DNA of 64,000 nt from Ammoniphilus oxalaticus (GCF_003609605.1 NZ_MCHY01000008.1:186001-250000); one strand, 5' to 3'; counted from the first letter of the stretch, positions 23,026 to 31,987 are shown. A program made the numbers and translations. The notes: a model not told the origin generated them from the letters alone.

Positions 23026-23664
23026 ATGATTGTATATGAGAATATAAATCGTTATATTGAGCAAATGGTTCCTGAACGGAATCATCTGTTGAACCGTCTT
23101 GAACAAGAAGCGGAGCAAGAAAAAATTCCGATTATTCAACTGTCCAGTATTCAATTCATTCGAACGTTATTGCTTAGTCATAGACCTAAAAAAATATTAG
23201 AGATTGGCGCGGCGATTGGTTATTCAACGATTTGGCTTGCTCAGGCGGCGCCCGAGGCAAAAATTACGACAATTGAAATAGATCAAGAAAGAAGCCAACG
23301 GGCTCTGTTAAATTTTAAAGAGGCCGGAATATGTGATCGTGTCGAGTTGGTCGTCGGTGATGCAGGGGATGGTTTACCCGAAGAGTTGCGGTTTGATTGT
23401 TTGTTTTTAGATGCCGCAAAAGGCCAATATAAAAACTATATCGATCTTTACTTACCGCAACTTGAAGTTGGCGGAATTATTATCTGCGATAATATTTTAT
23501 TTAAAGGATTAGTTGCCGAAGAGCATGTAGAACATAAACGATGGGCCCCAATGGTCAAAAAAATTCAAGCTTTTAATTGCTATTTAGTCGAGCATCCCCG
23601 TTTAGAAACCTCATTTATTCCGATTGGGGATGGACTGACGTTTTCGGTTAAGAAAGGTGAATGA
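23026..23664 (+). CDS. trmR: tRNA 5-hydroxyuridine methyltransferase TrmR
   Basis: About 212 residues, an O-methyltransferase of the class I SAM fold; the SAM loop EIGAAIGYSTIWLA lies near residues 61-74 and LFLDAAKGQY near 127. In B. subtilis the orthologue YrrM/TrmR methylates ho5U34 to mo5U34. The neighbouring U32 genes supply the ho5U substrate, which supports this role over a generic catechol-type methyltransferase. Start ATG 23026 chosen after GGAG; ATG 22999 is in frame. Confidence 0.88.
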   Translation: MIVYENINRYIEQMVPERNHLLNRLEQEAEQEKIPIIQLSSIQFIRTLLLSHRPKKILEIGAAIGYSTIWLAQAAPEAKITTIEIDQERSQRALLNFKEAGICDRVELVVGDAGDGLPEELRFDCLFLDAAKGQYKNYIDLYLPQLEVGGIIICDNILFKGLVAEEHVEHKRWAPMVKKIQAFNCYLVEHPRLETSFIPIGDGLTFSVKKGE

Positions 23665-23668
23665 CATA

Positions 23669-24601
23669 ATGATAAAACCAGAGCTAGTTACGCCTGCGGG
23701 CAATATAGAGGAACTCACGCGATTATTAGACGCTGGCGCCGATGCGGTCGTTGTTGGAGACGAAGCGTATTCCTTACGGCTACCTGGCGTTCTTACTATG
23801 AAGCAACTTGAACGGGCCGTATTAGTGACGCGTGAACGCGGCAAGAAAATTTATGTCGCCGTCAATGCCTTGTTTCATAATGAAATGTTGAGTGGATTAG
23901 ACCAATATATTGAAAAGTTGCGTGAACTTAAAGTGGACGCGATCGAATACGCCGATCCAGCCGTATTAATGGTTGCGAGGGAAGTTGCTCCAGATTTAAC
24001 GTTACATTGGAACCCTGAGATTATTGCGACAAGCGCGCAAACGTTGCAATACTGGCAGACAAAAGGGATCAAGCGAGCGTGGTTAGCGCGAGAGTTGAAT
24101 ATGGAAGAGGTTATTGATATTAAAGAGCAATCTGAACTGGAAATTGGCATTCAAGTTCATGGTGTATCTTGTATCTTTCATTCAAAGCGTCTGCTTGTCG
24201 ATTCGTATTTTGATCACCTGGAAAGCGACGCAAGAGAGGAAGGAATAGATATAGAGCGGGGCTTATATCTGAAAGAAGAGAAAAGAGAAGATATTACCTA
24301 CCCAATATATGAAGATCAAAGCGGGACACATATTTTGAGCAGCGATGATATTTGTATTTTAGACCATTTGGATGAACTGATTGATTCTGAAATAGATAGC
24401 TTTCGCATTGAAACATTATTAAAACCAATCGCATACAACGAGGTCGTCACACGGGCTTATCGGCAGGCTATCGATTTATATGTAGCTGACCCCGATCAAT
24501 ATTATGAAAAGATGGATACGTTATTGGCTTCCATTGAAGAATTTCAAGATCCAAAAAGACCGTTAACGACTGGCTTTTTCTTCAAAGAGTTAATTTTTTA
24601 A
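23669..24601 (+). CDS. trhP1: Peptidase U32-family tRNA hydroxylation protein TrhP1
   Basis: 310 residues, U32 family, starting MIKPELVTPAGNIEEL. In B. subtilis the YrrN/YrrO pair is needed for 5-hydroxylation of U34 in tRNA from prephenate. The family signature with four cysteines is reduced here to VHGVSCIFHSKR, so this subunit keeps only part of the cluster ligands, as is usual for the P1 partner. Starts 4 bp after trmR; AAAGGTG is upstream. Confidence 0.88.
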   Translation: MIKPELVTPAGNIEELTRLLDAGADAVVVGDEAYSLRLPGVLTMKQLERAVLVTRERGKKIYVAVNALFHNEMLSGLDQYIEKLRELKVDAIEYADPAVLMVAREVAPDLTLHWNPEIIATSAQTLQYWQTKGIKRAWLARELNMEEVIDIKEQSELEIGIQVHGVSCIFHSKRLLVDSYFDHLESDAREEGIDIERGLYLKEEKREDITYPIYEDQSGTHILSSDDICILDHLDELIDSEIDSFRIETLLKPIAYNEVVTRAYRQAIDLYVADPDQYYEKMDTLLASIEEFQDPKRPLTTGFFFKELIF

Positions 24602-24616
24602 AGTGAGGTGAGTTGG

Positions 24617-25900
24617 ATGAGTAAGACAATGGAACAGGCGCAACCAATTAAGCGTGGACCTATTTTACAAAAGCCAGAAGTTCTGGCTCCAGCGGGTAAC
24701 TTGGAAAAACTAAAAGTTGCGATTCACTATGGAGCGGATGCTGTTTATATCGGTGGTCAACAGTTTAGCTTGCGAGCGAACGCGGATAACTTTAGTTTTG
24801 AGGAAATGAGAGAAGGGGCCGAGTATGTTCATGCCCATAACGCAAAAATCTATGTGGCGGCAAACATCATTGCCCACAATGAGGATATGAAAGAGGTGGA
24901 AGCTTACTTCGCCAAACTATATGAGGTTGGAATCGACGCTGTGATTGTCGCCGATCCCGCTCTAATTGAAAGTTGCAAACGAGGCGCTCCTCATTTGGAA
25001 ATTCATCTGAGTACGCAGGCTTCTACGACCAACTGGCAATCAGTAAAGTTTTGGAAAGAAGAAGGTATTGCCAGAGTCGTGCTTGCCCGTGAAGTTTCAT
25101 TTGAGGAAATTCGGGAAATTAAAAAGAATGTAGATGTGGAAATCGAACAATTTATTCATGGCGCGATGTGCCCGGCCTACTCTGGTCGCTGCGTGCTTTC
25201 TAATCATATGACAGCCCGTGATTCAAATCGCGGCGGTTGTTGCCATTCTTGTAGGTGGAGCTATGACATGTTCGAAGATCCGTTGCAGCAAGCGACCGAA
25301 GAGGAGTTTCCTTTATTTACAGAAGGGGAAGCGCCGTTTAGCTTTAGTTCCAAAGACTTGTCAATGATCGAGCACATACCCGAGATCGTTGAATCAGGCA
25401 TCGATTCTCTAAAAATTGAGGGAAGAATGAAAAGTATTCATTATGTGGCAACGGTGGTCAACGCGTATCGCCAAGCGATTGATGCTTACTGCGCCGATCC
25501 AGATGGTTATCAGCTGAAGAAAGAATGGCTGGAGGAGGTTCATAAAGCGACCCATCGTTCTACGACAACAGGTTTCTTTTTCGATACGCCGAGCGCAGTA
25601 GATCATTTATACCAAGAAGCTGAAGTGTTGGCCGAATCTGAATTCGCGGGAATCGTGTTAGACTATGACGCCGAACATTCTATCGCTTCAATTGAGCAAA
25701 GAAATCACTTTGCTGTGGGACAGACCGTTGAATTTTTCGGTCCGAATGGTTTGTTTTTTAGACAAACAGCGCAACAAATGTGGGATGAAAAAGGTAACAA
25801 GATCGATCGCGCCCCACATCCATTAATGGTCGTAAATTTGAAAGTTGATCATCCCGTTAGTCCATTGGATATCATGCGAAAACTTGAGGATAAATCGTAA
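24617..25900 (+). CDS. trhP2: Peptidase U32-family tRNA hydroxylation protein TrhP2
   Basis: 427 residues, U32 family with the Cys motif intact: FIHGAMCPAYSGRC followed by NRGGCCHSCRW, which is expected to bind an Fe-S cluster. N-terminus has KPEVLAPAGNLEKL. Together with trhP1 and trmR it forms a complete route from U34 to mo5U34 in tRNA. It starts 15 bp after trhP1. In B. subtilis udk and greA follow; here a PBP gene follows directly. Confidence 0.9.
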   Translation: MSKTMEQAQPIKRGPILQKPEVLAPAGNLEKLKVAIHYGADAVYIGGQQFSLRANADNFSFEEMREGAEYVHAHNAKIYVAANIIAHNEDMKEVEAYFAKLYEVGIDAVIVADPALIESCKRGAPHLEIHLSTQASTTNWQSVKFWKEEGIARVVLAREVSFEEIREIKKNVDVEIEQFIHGAMCPAYSGRCVLSNHMTARDSNRGGCCHSCRWSYDMFEDPLQQATEEEFPLFTEGEAPFSFSSKDLSMIEHIPEIVESGIDSLKIEGRMKSIHYVATVVNAYRQAIDAYCADPDGYQLKKEWLEEVHKATHRSTTTGFFFDTPSAVDHLYQEAEVLAESEFAGIVLDYDAEHSIASIEQRNHFAVGQTVEFFGPNGLFFRQTAQQMWDEKGNKIDRAPHPLMVVNLKVDHPVSPLDIMRKLEDKS

Positions 25901-25911
25901 TTGAACCGAAT

Positions 25912-25954
25912 GAACACCCCATTTTCAGGCAACAATGTTGGAAATGGGGTGTTC
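25912..25954 (+). promoter_or_regulatory. Perfect 13-bp hairpin covering the pbpI ribosome binding site
   Basis: GAACACCCCATTT (25912-25924) pairs with AAATGGGGTGTTC (25942-25954). The 3' arm contains GGGGTG, the only Shine-Dalgarno-like element before ATG 25957, and there is no T-run. Either a weak terminator for trhP2 or a translational block. Confidence 0.55.
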
Positions 25955-25956
25955 TT

Positions 25957-27765
25957 ATGTCTAAACCAATCAAAAATGCAATAAAACGCAGAATTGTTCT
26001 AATTTTATTTTCTTTTGTATTACTATGGGGTGGATTAATCTCGAGGTTGTTTTGGATTCAAGTGGTTGATGTTAAACAATTTTCAAAACACCGTATTAAT
26101 CTAATAGAAGAAGCTGTTTCCCAGCGAAAGCAAGCCATTGTCTTACATACGGGAAGAGGAGATATTAAAGATCGCGACGGCGTATCGCTGACGGGAAGTG
26201 AAGTGGTCGGAGTCGCTGTCTTTCCGTTAGTTCGTGGTTATTTGGAGGAACAAAAAGTTTCGGAATTGGCAAAAATGCTTTCGATGGATCCAAATACTTT
26301 ATTGAAATTTATGGAGAAGGTTAAAGAACCTACTTTCCTTCGTGATTTTCCAGGGAAAGTAATCGCGCTGAGTGAAGCTGAAGTTAAACGTGTCGAAGCA
26401 TTGAAGTTGCCAGGTGTGCTGGCTCTGCCGATTACGGAGAGATATCAAACAGATGGGATCGCGAATCATCTGATCGGCTATATTAGTCAAAATCCAGATT
26501 GGATCGCGAAGCATTACGCGGCTGAACTCAAAAGTGGTGAGATGAGTCGAAAAAGTTTAGTTGGCGCGTCAGGTTTGGAGCGCAGTTTTGATCGATTTTT
26601 GCAAGGGGTTGGACCGACAACGGTTTCGTATTTCGTGGATGGAAAAGGCAATCCGCTGAATGGGTTAAAGTCCCGCCTGATTCAACAAGATAATCAATTT
26701 TATCCGTTGTCATTAATTACAACGATTGATCGCGAGTTGCAACAAAAAGTAGAGCAATGGATGGAGGAGCAACAGATTGAACAAGGGGCGGCTGTCGTTC
26801 TCGACGCAAAAACGCGAGAGGTTTTAGCGATGACAAGTTTGCCTGCATTTCATCCTTCACAAATTGACTTAGAGCAGGGGAACTGGGTGAATCACGCTCT
26901 GAAACAAACAGCGCCGGGTTCGATCTTTAAGACGGTTTTAGCTGGAGCGTTGTTGGAAGAAGGATTGGTTACGCCTGAGGAGAAATTTCATTGCGAAGGG
27001 GAGTATGGTAAATACGGGTTTTCCTGCTGGAAAGATGGGGGCCATGGTCAACTCACGTTTTCTGAAGCGTACGCTGAGTCCTGCAACATTGCCTTTGCCG
27101 AGGCTACATCCCGCTTGTCCCCCGAAAAAATAGAGGAGTATTCTAAAAAAATGGGGTTAACGCAAGAAGTGGGATGGCAACAACAACCCTTTTATAAAAT
27201 GGACTCATTTAAGCAGTTTTCTGGTGAAAATCGCGGTCAAATTTTTGCGTCGGGTACAGACAAAAATGACGAAGGGGTGTTGATTCAAACAGCGATTGGA
27301 CAACGCGATACGCAAATGACACCGCTTCAGGCGGCCAACATGGTTGCGACGATTGTGAATGGCGGGCAGCTCGAAAGTGTTCGCGCGGTAAAAGAGATCC
27401 GATATAAAACGGGTTCTTTATTTCATTCTTTTGCGGCAAAGCAAATTGAAGGAGAGCGGATTGACTCTTATACAGCCTACCAGTTGCAAAAAATGATGGA
27501 AAGGGTTGTGCAAGAGGGAACAGGACAGGCTCTGCTTGACGCAAAATGGAAGCTTGGCGGGAAAACAGGCACAGCCCAAATCAACGAGGGGAAAAATAAT
27601 CAATGGTTTATCGGTTATGGTCCTGTTGAGGACCCACAATATGTTGTGGCCGTAGTCGCTGAACGCGAGAAAAAGAACGCTTCCAATAAAGTTATCCCGA
27701 TTTTCAAAAATATAATGGATGAACTTGCCGAAAATCGCGAACAGAAAAAAGAGGGATCCGAATAA
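25957..27765 (+). CDS. pbpI: Class B penicillin-binding protein (PbpI-like transpeptidase)
   Basis: 602-residue membrane-anchored transpeptidase. N-terminal transmembrane helix (about 12-32), dimerisation/pedestal domain (about 50-220), then the transpeptidase domain with SIFK (active Ser near residue 322), SCN (in AESCNIAF) and KTGT (in GGKTGTAQ). Such enzymes crosslink peptidoglycan; the order yrrO-(udk-greA)-yrrR in B. subtilis identifies it as the PbpI/YrrR type, linked there to sporulation. Its only ribosome binding site lies in a hairpin. Confidence 0.9.
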   Translation: MSKPIKNAIKRRIVLILFSFVLLWGGLISRLFWIQVVDVKQFSKHRINLIEEAVSQRKQAIVLHTGRGDIKDRDGVSLTGSEVVGVAVFPLVRGYLEEQKVSELAKMLSMDPNTLLKFMEKVKEPTFLRDFPGKVIALSEAEVKRVEALKLPGVLALPITERYQTDGIANHLIGYISQNPDWIAKHYAAELKSGEMSRKSLVGASGLERSFDRFLQGVGPTTVSYFVDGKGNPLNGLKSRLIQQDNQFYPLSLITTIDRELQQKVEQWMEEQQIEQGAAVVLDAKTREVLAMTSLPAFHPSQIDLEQGNWVNHALKQTAPGSIFKTVLAGALLEEGLVTPEEKFHCEGEYGKYGFSCWKDGGHGQLTFSEAYAESCNIAFAEATSRLSPEKIEEYSKKMGLTQEVGWQQQPFYKMDSFKQFSGENRGQIFASGTDKNDEGVLIQTAIGQRDTQMTPLQAANMVATIVNGGQLESVRAVKEIRYKTGSLFHSFAAKQIEGERIDSYTAYQLQKMMERVVQEGTGQALLDAKWKLGGKTGTAQINEGKNNQWFIGYGPVEDPQYVVAVVAEREKKNASNKVIPIFKNIMDELAENREQKKEGSE

Positions 27766-27775
27766 TCGATCCCTC
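27744..27775 (-). terminator. Terminator of sigK (minus strand)
   Basis: GAGGGATC (27751-27758) with GATCCCTC (27768-27775); read on the minus strand it is followed by six T (complement of 27745-27750). It overlaps the 3' end of pbpI. Confidence 0.7.
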
Positions 27776-27786
27776 TCTGAATCAAG

Positions 27787-28075
27787 TTAATCTTGTTGTT
27801 CGCGTGGTTTCCTATAAAACTCGTTGAACAGTTTCATTAACGCTCTTTTTTCAATTCTTGAAACATAAGATCTCGAAATGCCAAGTTCTTTTGCAATCTC
27901 ACGTTGTGTTTTCTCTTCTTGTGTTTCCAATCCGAAGCGACCGATAATAACTTCTCTTTCTCGTTCATCAAGAATGTGAATATGTTGATATATTTTGCTC
28001 TTTTCAATTTGTAATTGCACTTGATCCAGCACATCGTTTATATCTGTTCCGAGTACATCGATTAAGCTTATTTCA
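27787..28075 (-). pseudogene. sigK: sigK 3' segment (sigma-K C-terminal part), separated by the inserted element
   Basis: Encodes the last 94 or so residues of the mother-cell sporulation sigma factor sigma-K, from [13 protein letters not shown] to the C-terminus, including region 4 with [20 protein letters not shown] (helix-turn-helix). There is no start codon with a ribosome binding site: this is the downstream part of a split gene, not a free gene. It is marked pseudogene only because it is interrupted in this DNA. Joined to 32054-32479 by deletion of 28072-32053 it gives one in-frame protein of about 236 residues. Confidence 0.95.
28072..28075. other. Left attachment core of the sigK-intervening element
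   Basis: TTCA at 28072-28075 equals TTCA at 32054-32057. Reading across from either copy restores the sigma-K frame DKEGNE-ISLID. The shared core is short, as expected for a large serine recombinase that exchanges at a 2-bp overlap. Confidence 0.75.
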
Positions 28076-28107
28076 ATTAGATGCGCGGTTTATCTGTATG
28101 GGTTGGG

Positions 28108-29664
28108 TTATTGGGGAATTTTGGGGTAAAGCACCAATGTGAAGTGATCATTGCTCTGTTCTTTCTCTTTCGTATAAATTGCATAATTAAGGACAGATTT
28201 CAGGAGGTTGTTTTTATCCGCTGGATCATCCGAGTGATTGTAAAGCGCAAGAATTTGTTCAAAATTTGGAATGAAATCTTTTTTAACTTTTAGACGCTGC
28301 TTTTCAGCTTGCAAATCTTTTTTTGCCTCTGCAATGGCCGCGTTCGTATTTTCAATTCGTTTGGTAAGTTGTTTAGCTCTTTCTAGATACGTAGGTTCAT
28401 CATAGATGCCCTTTTCTAAAAGGTCATGTAGGCGGTTTTTTTGGTTGTTTACTTCATCCAATTCACGTTCAAGCGTTCGCAGCGCCTTCTCTTTAATTTT
28501 AAATGTTTGATTTGGGTCATTTTGCTGATGATGTTCAATCCAGGTCGTCCAATCCGCTTTATAATCACGAAGCCAGTCTGTTAAAGCATGTATCAAACGT
28601 TGTTCTACATAGGTAAACCGACTGCTTTTCGTTGGGCATTGCGTATTGTAACAAATGAGGTGCGGTTGTTGTCTTGTATACGCGCGTAAGACCATCGCTC
28701 CATTGCAAAGACCACATTTGATTAAGCCGGCCAATGGGTTTGTTAGTCGATTGGTTACTTGATAAGGAACATGGTAGCGACGTTTTAGAATATTTTGCGC
28801 CTTCTGATATTGCTCCACAGAAATGAGCGGAGCATGTTTACCTTCGACATCAATCCATTCCTCTCGAGGTCTTGTTCTTGTTTCATATGCGACCCCTGGC
28901 TCGGTAGCCTTTACTGTCTCTCTTTTTTTCCATTGGATTCGACCGATATAAACAGCGTTTTTTATAATATTTAAGACAGCTGATGAGGTCCAACGTCTGC
29001 CTGTATAAGAGGTATGGCCTAACCGATTCAACTCGTTCGCAATTCGATTTCCTCCCATTCGAACGCGCGGATCGTCATGTGTGTACCAGTCGTAAATTAG
29101 TTTTACAATCGGGGCCTGATCAGGATGTGGAACAAGCGCGCGTTCTTTTTCCGTTTTATGGATGACATATCCATAAGGAGGATGGGCCCCAATGTAATTT
29201 CCATCTTTTACAGATTGAACTCGACCTCGTTGCATCCTTCGTGTAATTACTTTGAGTTCACGCCGCGCCATAAAGGCTTCAAATTCTGTGTATTCCTCAT
29301 CCCATTCGTTATCTAGGTCGTAAACTTTGTTAGGGGTAATAATTTTTGTTTTCGATGTTTTGAAAGCGCGTAAGATCGTCCCTTGATCGATCATATCGCC
29401 GCGACCTAATCGATCAATATCCATGACTAACACTGCATCAAATAGTTGATCTTCCACCGCCCTAAGTAGCTTCATCGCTTCAGGTCGATCCATAATTCGT
29501 TCTCCCGACACAACTTCTTCAAAAATTTGTATCACTTGTAATTTCATTTGATTGGCAACTGAGATTAGTTGACGTCGGTGTTTTGTAAGCGTCTCGCCTT
29601 CCCCGCGCGCCTCAGCTTCTAGATCGGCTCTTGATTTACGTAAATAAATCGCGATTCGTTCCAT
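28108..29664 (-). CDS. spoIVCA: Large serine recombinase, SpoIVCA type
   Basis: About 518 residues. N-terminal resolvase domain (about 1-150) with the catalytic serine in IYLRKSRAD and VMDIDRLGRGD; then the recombinase domain (about 165-270, GAHPPYGYV), a zinc beta ribbon with CGLCNGAM and a later CYNTQC, and a coiled coil (about 400-460). It would catalyse site-specific excision of the element and rebuild sigK. Start set at ATG 29664 with GAGGAGG upstream. It is the gene nearest the left end and is transcribed in the same direction as sigK. Confidence 0.95.
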   Translation of the reverse strand: MERIAIYLRKSRADLEAEARGEGETLTKHRRQLISVANQMKLQVIQIFEEVVSGERIMDRPEAMKLLRAVEDQLFDAVLVMDIDRLGRGDMIDQGTILRAFKTSKTKIITPNKVYDLDNEWDEEYTEFEAFMARRELKVITRRMQRGRVQSVKDGNYIGAHPPYGYVIHKTEKERALVPHPDQAPIVKLIYDWYTHDDPRVRMGGNRIANELNRLGHTSYTGRRWTSSAVLNIIKNAVYIGRIQWKKRETVKATEPGVAYETRTRPREEWIDVEGKHAPLISVEQYQKAQNILKRRYHVPYQVTNRLTNPLAGLIKCGLCNGAMVLRAYTRQQPHLICYNTQCPTKSSRFTYVEQRLIHALTDWLRDYKADWTTWIEHHQQNDPNQTFKIKEKALRTLERELDEVNNQKNRLHDLLEKGIYDEPTYLERAKQLTKRIENTNAAIAEAKKDLQAEKQRLKVKKDFIPNFEQILALYNHSDDPADKNNLLKSVLNYAIYTKEKEQSNDHFTLVLYPKIPQ

Positions 29665-29927
29665 CGTCACCCTCCTCTAAGATGTAGACTTGGCTAGACA
29701 TTCCTTTAGTAGATATTATGATGAAAAGAAGATGACCATTCATGAGTTGACATAGCCAGTCTGTCTGAGAGCGATGCTTCGTTGTTCGTAGTCGAGATTG
29801 TCATTTATAAAACAATGATTGATGTTAGTTGAATTTTTTTATATTATCATAATTATAAAAGAAGGTGGTAAGGACGTTCTTCTTATAACGTGGCAAGCAT
29901 ACATTTTGTTTCAGAGGTGATAAATGC

Positions 29928-30098
29928 ATGCGGGAACGGGAACAAAATTATGATGCCACATACCATGTTGGAAACACGAGGGTCTACGTTGTGGCCCCAA
30001 CTGTCACAAACGAAGAGAAAAGCCGCGTCCTTGCTAACTTTCATCAAGCTGGTTGGAACATCCTTGAAAAACTACATCGGGAGGAAGCGAGGGAGTAG
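29928..30098 (+). CDS. Small conserved-looking protein encoded beside the recombinase
   Basis: 56 residues starting MREREQNYDATYHVGN, then a beta-strand-like TRVYVVAP, a TNEEKSR helix start and NFHQAGWNILEKL. I recall similar small proteins (pattern VGNTxVxVVAPPP...EyHxAGW) near integrases in Bacillaceae but know no function. AGAGGTG lies 8 nt before the ATG at 29928. Divergent from the recombinase, with about 260 bp between them that should hold both promoters. It could be an excision accessory (directionality) factor, which is inference. Confidence 0.75.
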   Translation: MREREQNYDATYHVGNTRVYVVAPTVTNEEKSRVLANFHQAGWNILEKLHREEARE

Positions 30099-30219
30099 CG
30101 TTAGCATCGACAATAATTCTGTCAATTTAGAAAATAAAAAAGATTTGACATTTTCGTGAAGTTGATTATAATTACTTATAACATATTGAAAAAGTGAATA
30201 AGCTTTTTAACGTAATTTG

Positions 30220-30256
30220 GAGGAGCCTGTCACCAAGGCTCCTCTATGCGTTTTTT
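30220..30256 (+). terminator. Intrinsic terminator after the 56-residue gene
   Basis: GAGGAGCC (30220-30227) with GGCTCCTC (30237-30244), then a T-run at 30251-30256 after a 6-nt gap. Lies in the 326-bp gap before the antiporter gene. Confidence 0.6.
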
Positions 30257-30298
30257 AGAAAGCTATTCCATTTTACTAAATAAAAGAGGGGAGGGATC

Positions 30299-30328
30299 AT
30301 GTATGAAGCGCGCATAATGCGCTTATAA
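30299..30328 (+). other. Possible 9-codon leader ORF before the antiporter gene
   Basis: GAGGGGAGGGATC immediately precedes ATG 30299, a strong ribosome binding site, but the frame encodes only MYEARIMRL. The codons themselves form a small hairpin (AAGCGC with GCGCTT). An ACCTC just after it could pair with the GAGGT of the antiporter ribosome binding site. This suggests a leader peptide with translational control, which is inference. Confidence 0.35.
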
Positions 30329-30424
30329 CACCTCAGTTTTCGTTTCGTTGAAACCGCTACCAATCCCGTGTGTATAACCTTGCTCTGATTTATTCCGAAA
30401 ATAATGTATAGGAGGTAATATGCT

Positions 30425-31594
30425 TTGGTAATAGAATTCATACTACAAATTTCGATTGTTTTACTTGCAACTAAAATTGCTGGTCATATAAGTGTTCGAT
30501 TAGGGCAGCCGTCTGTATTAGGTAAAATTATCATTGGTATTATTATAGGACCGGCCTTGCTTGGTTGGATCCAAGATACACAAATTATCGCTGTGTTTAG
30601 TCAGATCGGTGTTCTTTTATTAATGTTCTTAGCAGGTTTGGAGACAGATTTAGATGATTTAAGTAAAAGCGCGAAGTCCGCTTTGTTAATCGCGCTTGGC
30701 GGTGTTATCCTGCCGATCGCTATGGGCTACGCGGGATCGCAAGTGTTCGGTTTTTCAACAGGCGCATCCATATTCATGGGATTGTTATTAGCGGCTACTT
30801 CAGTTAGTATATCGGTTCAAACGTTAAGAGAGCTCGGCTGGTTGAATACAAAGGAAGGTTCTGCATTACTAGGCGCTGCCGTATTGGATGATGTGATTGT
30901 TGTTATTCTAATTGCGGTTGCAATGGGCTTCTTTGGTGAAGGAGATGCCAATATTGGATGGCTTCTCGGACAGCAAGTCATATTCTTTGTTGTCATTTTT
31001 GCAGTTGCTAAATTGTTGTTGCCTAAATTTATTCAGTTATTTGCTAACTTCCAGGTAACGGAGGTTACTTTAAGCGCCGGACTCATTATCGCTTTTGCTT
31101 TTGCGTATTTTGGAGAAATGCTTGGAGTTGCGGGAATTATCGGTACATTCTTTGCGGGTATTGCTATCTCTACAACGAAATTCAAAAAGGAAATTGAACA
31201 GAAGACTGAACCGATTGCAAATGGAATTTTTGTTCCGTTCTTCTTTGTCAGCATCGGGTTGCCTGTTACATTTCAAGGAATCGGCAATCAAATAGGATTT
31301 TTAGTTATCTTTTCGGTGATCGCGTTAGTGTCCAAGTTTGTCGGCTGTGGTCTTGGCGCGAAGCTTTCAGGATTTAGCATGAGATCTTCCATGGGGATTG
31401 GCTCTGGGATGATATCAAGAGGTGAGGTTGCCCTAATCTTAGCGGCAATGGGATTAAGTAGTGGTTTAATACCTGCTGAATATTATACCTCAGTCATTAT
31501 TGTAGTCATCTTGACGACATTAGTCACACCTCCATTGTTGAAAATCTTCTTTGGAACCCGAACTGAAGATGCGGACAGTGAAGTAGCTATGTAG
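30425..31594 (+). CDS. CPA2-family cation/proton antiporter (NapA/GerN type)
   Basis: 389-residue integral membrane protein with about 12-13 helices. It has the CPA2 pattern: LGKIIIGIIIGPALLG, FLAGLETDLDDL, ATSVSISVQTLRELG and the ion-binding motif AAVLDDVIVV with the Asp-Asp pair (about residues 158-159). Length and sequence resemble NapA and GerN, the latter a Na+/H+-K+ antiporter needed for inosine-triggered spore germination in B. cereus. There is no C-terminal TrkA-N domain. Start is TTG 30425, 9 nt after GGAGG; the nearer ATG at 30420 is out of frame and stops at once. Cargo of the sigK element. Confidence 0.9.
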   Translation: MVIEFILQISIVLLATKIAGHISVRLGQPSVLGKIIIGIIIGPALLGWIQDTQIIAVFSQIGVLLLMFLAGLETDLDDLSKSAKSALLIALGGVILPIAMGYAGSQVFGFSTGASIFMGLLLAATSVSISVQTLRELGWLNTKEGSALLGAAVLDDVIVVILIAVAMGFFGEGDANIGWLLGQQVIFFVVIFAVAKLLLPKFIQLFANFQVTEVTLSAGLIIAFAFAYFGEMLGVAGIIGTFFAGIAISTTKFKKEIEQKTEPIANGIFVPFFFVSIGLPVTFQGIGNQIGFLVIFSVIALVSKFVGCGLGAKLSGFSMRSSMGIGSGMISRGEVALILAAMGLSSGLIPAEYYTSVIIVVILTTLVTPPLLKIFFGTRTEDADSEVAM

Positions 31595-31675
31595 TAAACG
31601 AAATCTCGTATAACCTGGTCAGATGAAATTAAACGAACAATCTAGGTGACTTTATAAATGAAAGGTAGATATTAT

Positions 31676-31987
31676 ATGCCAACATGCCAAAGTTGTAAAA
31701 GAAAGTGGACTTGGAAAGAAACAATAAAAACATCGCTAGCTTTAAAAGATAGTAGCATGAACTGTCCACATTGTAGTAAGCTACAATACTTAACGGCAAA
31801 ATCAAAAAAAAGAAGCACCATGAGTATGTTTTTTATTATTGCTCCACTTGCTATATTTTTTAACGACTCACCTTTCATTGGCTTAGTAGCTTTAATTGTG
31901 ACTTGTTTGTTGTTTATGGGAATTTGGCCGTTTTTAATTGAGTTGTCAAATAAAAAGGAATCGCTTCGTTCCAATTCTAAATCTTAA
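31676..31987 (+). CDS. Small CxxC...CxxC membrane protein (TIGR04104-like)
   Basis: About 103 residues. The N-terminus MPTCQSCKRKWTWKE and NCPHCSKLQYLTAKSKK form a CxxC-n-CxxC zinc ribbon typical of the cxxc_20_cxxc family; two transmembrane helices follow (about residues 43-58 and 65-85). Function unknown. Start chosen at ATG 31676 (homologues begin MPxC); an ATG at 31658 in frame is also possible. Last gene of the element, followed by a terminator. Confidence 0.78.
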   Translation: MPTCQSCKRKWTWKETIKTSLALKDSSMNCPHCSKLQYLTAKSKKRSTMSMFFIIAPLAIFFNDSPFIGLVALIVTCLLFMGIWPFLIELSNKKESLRSNSKS

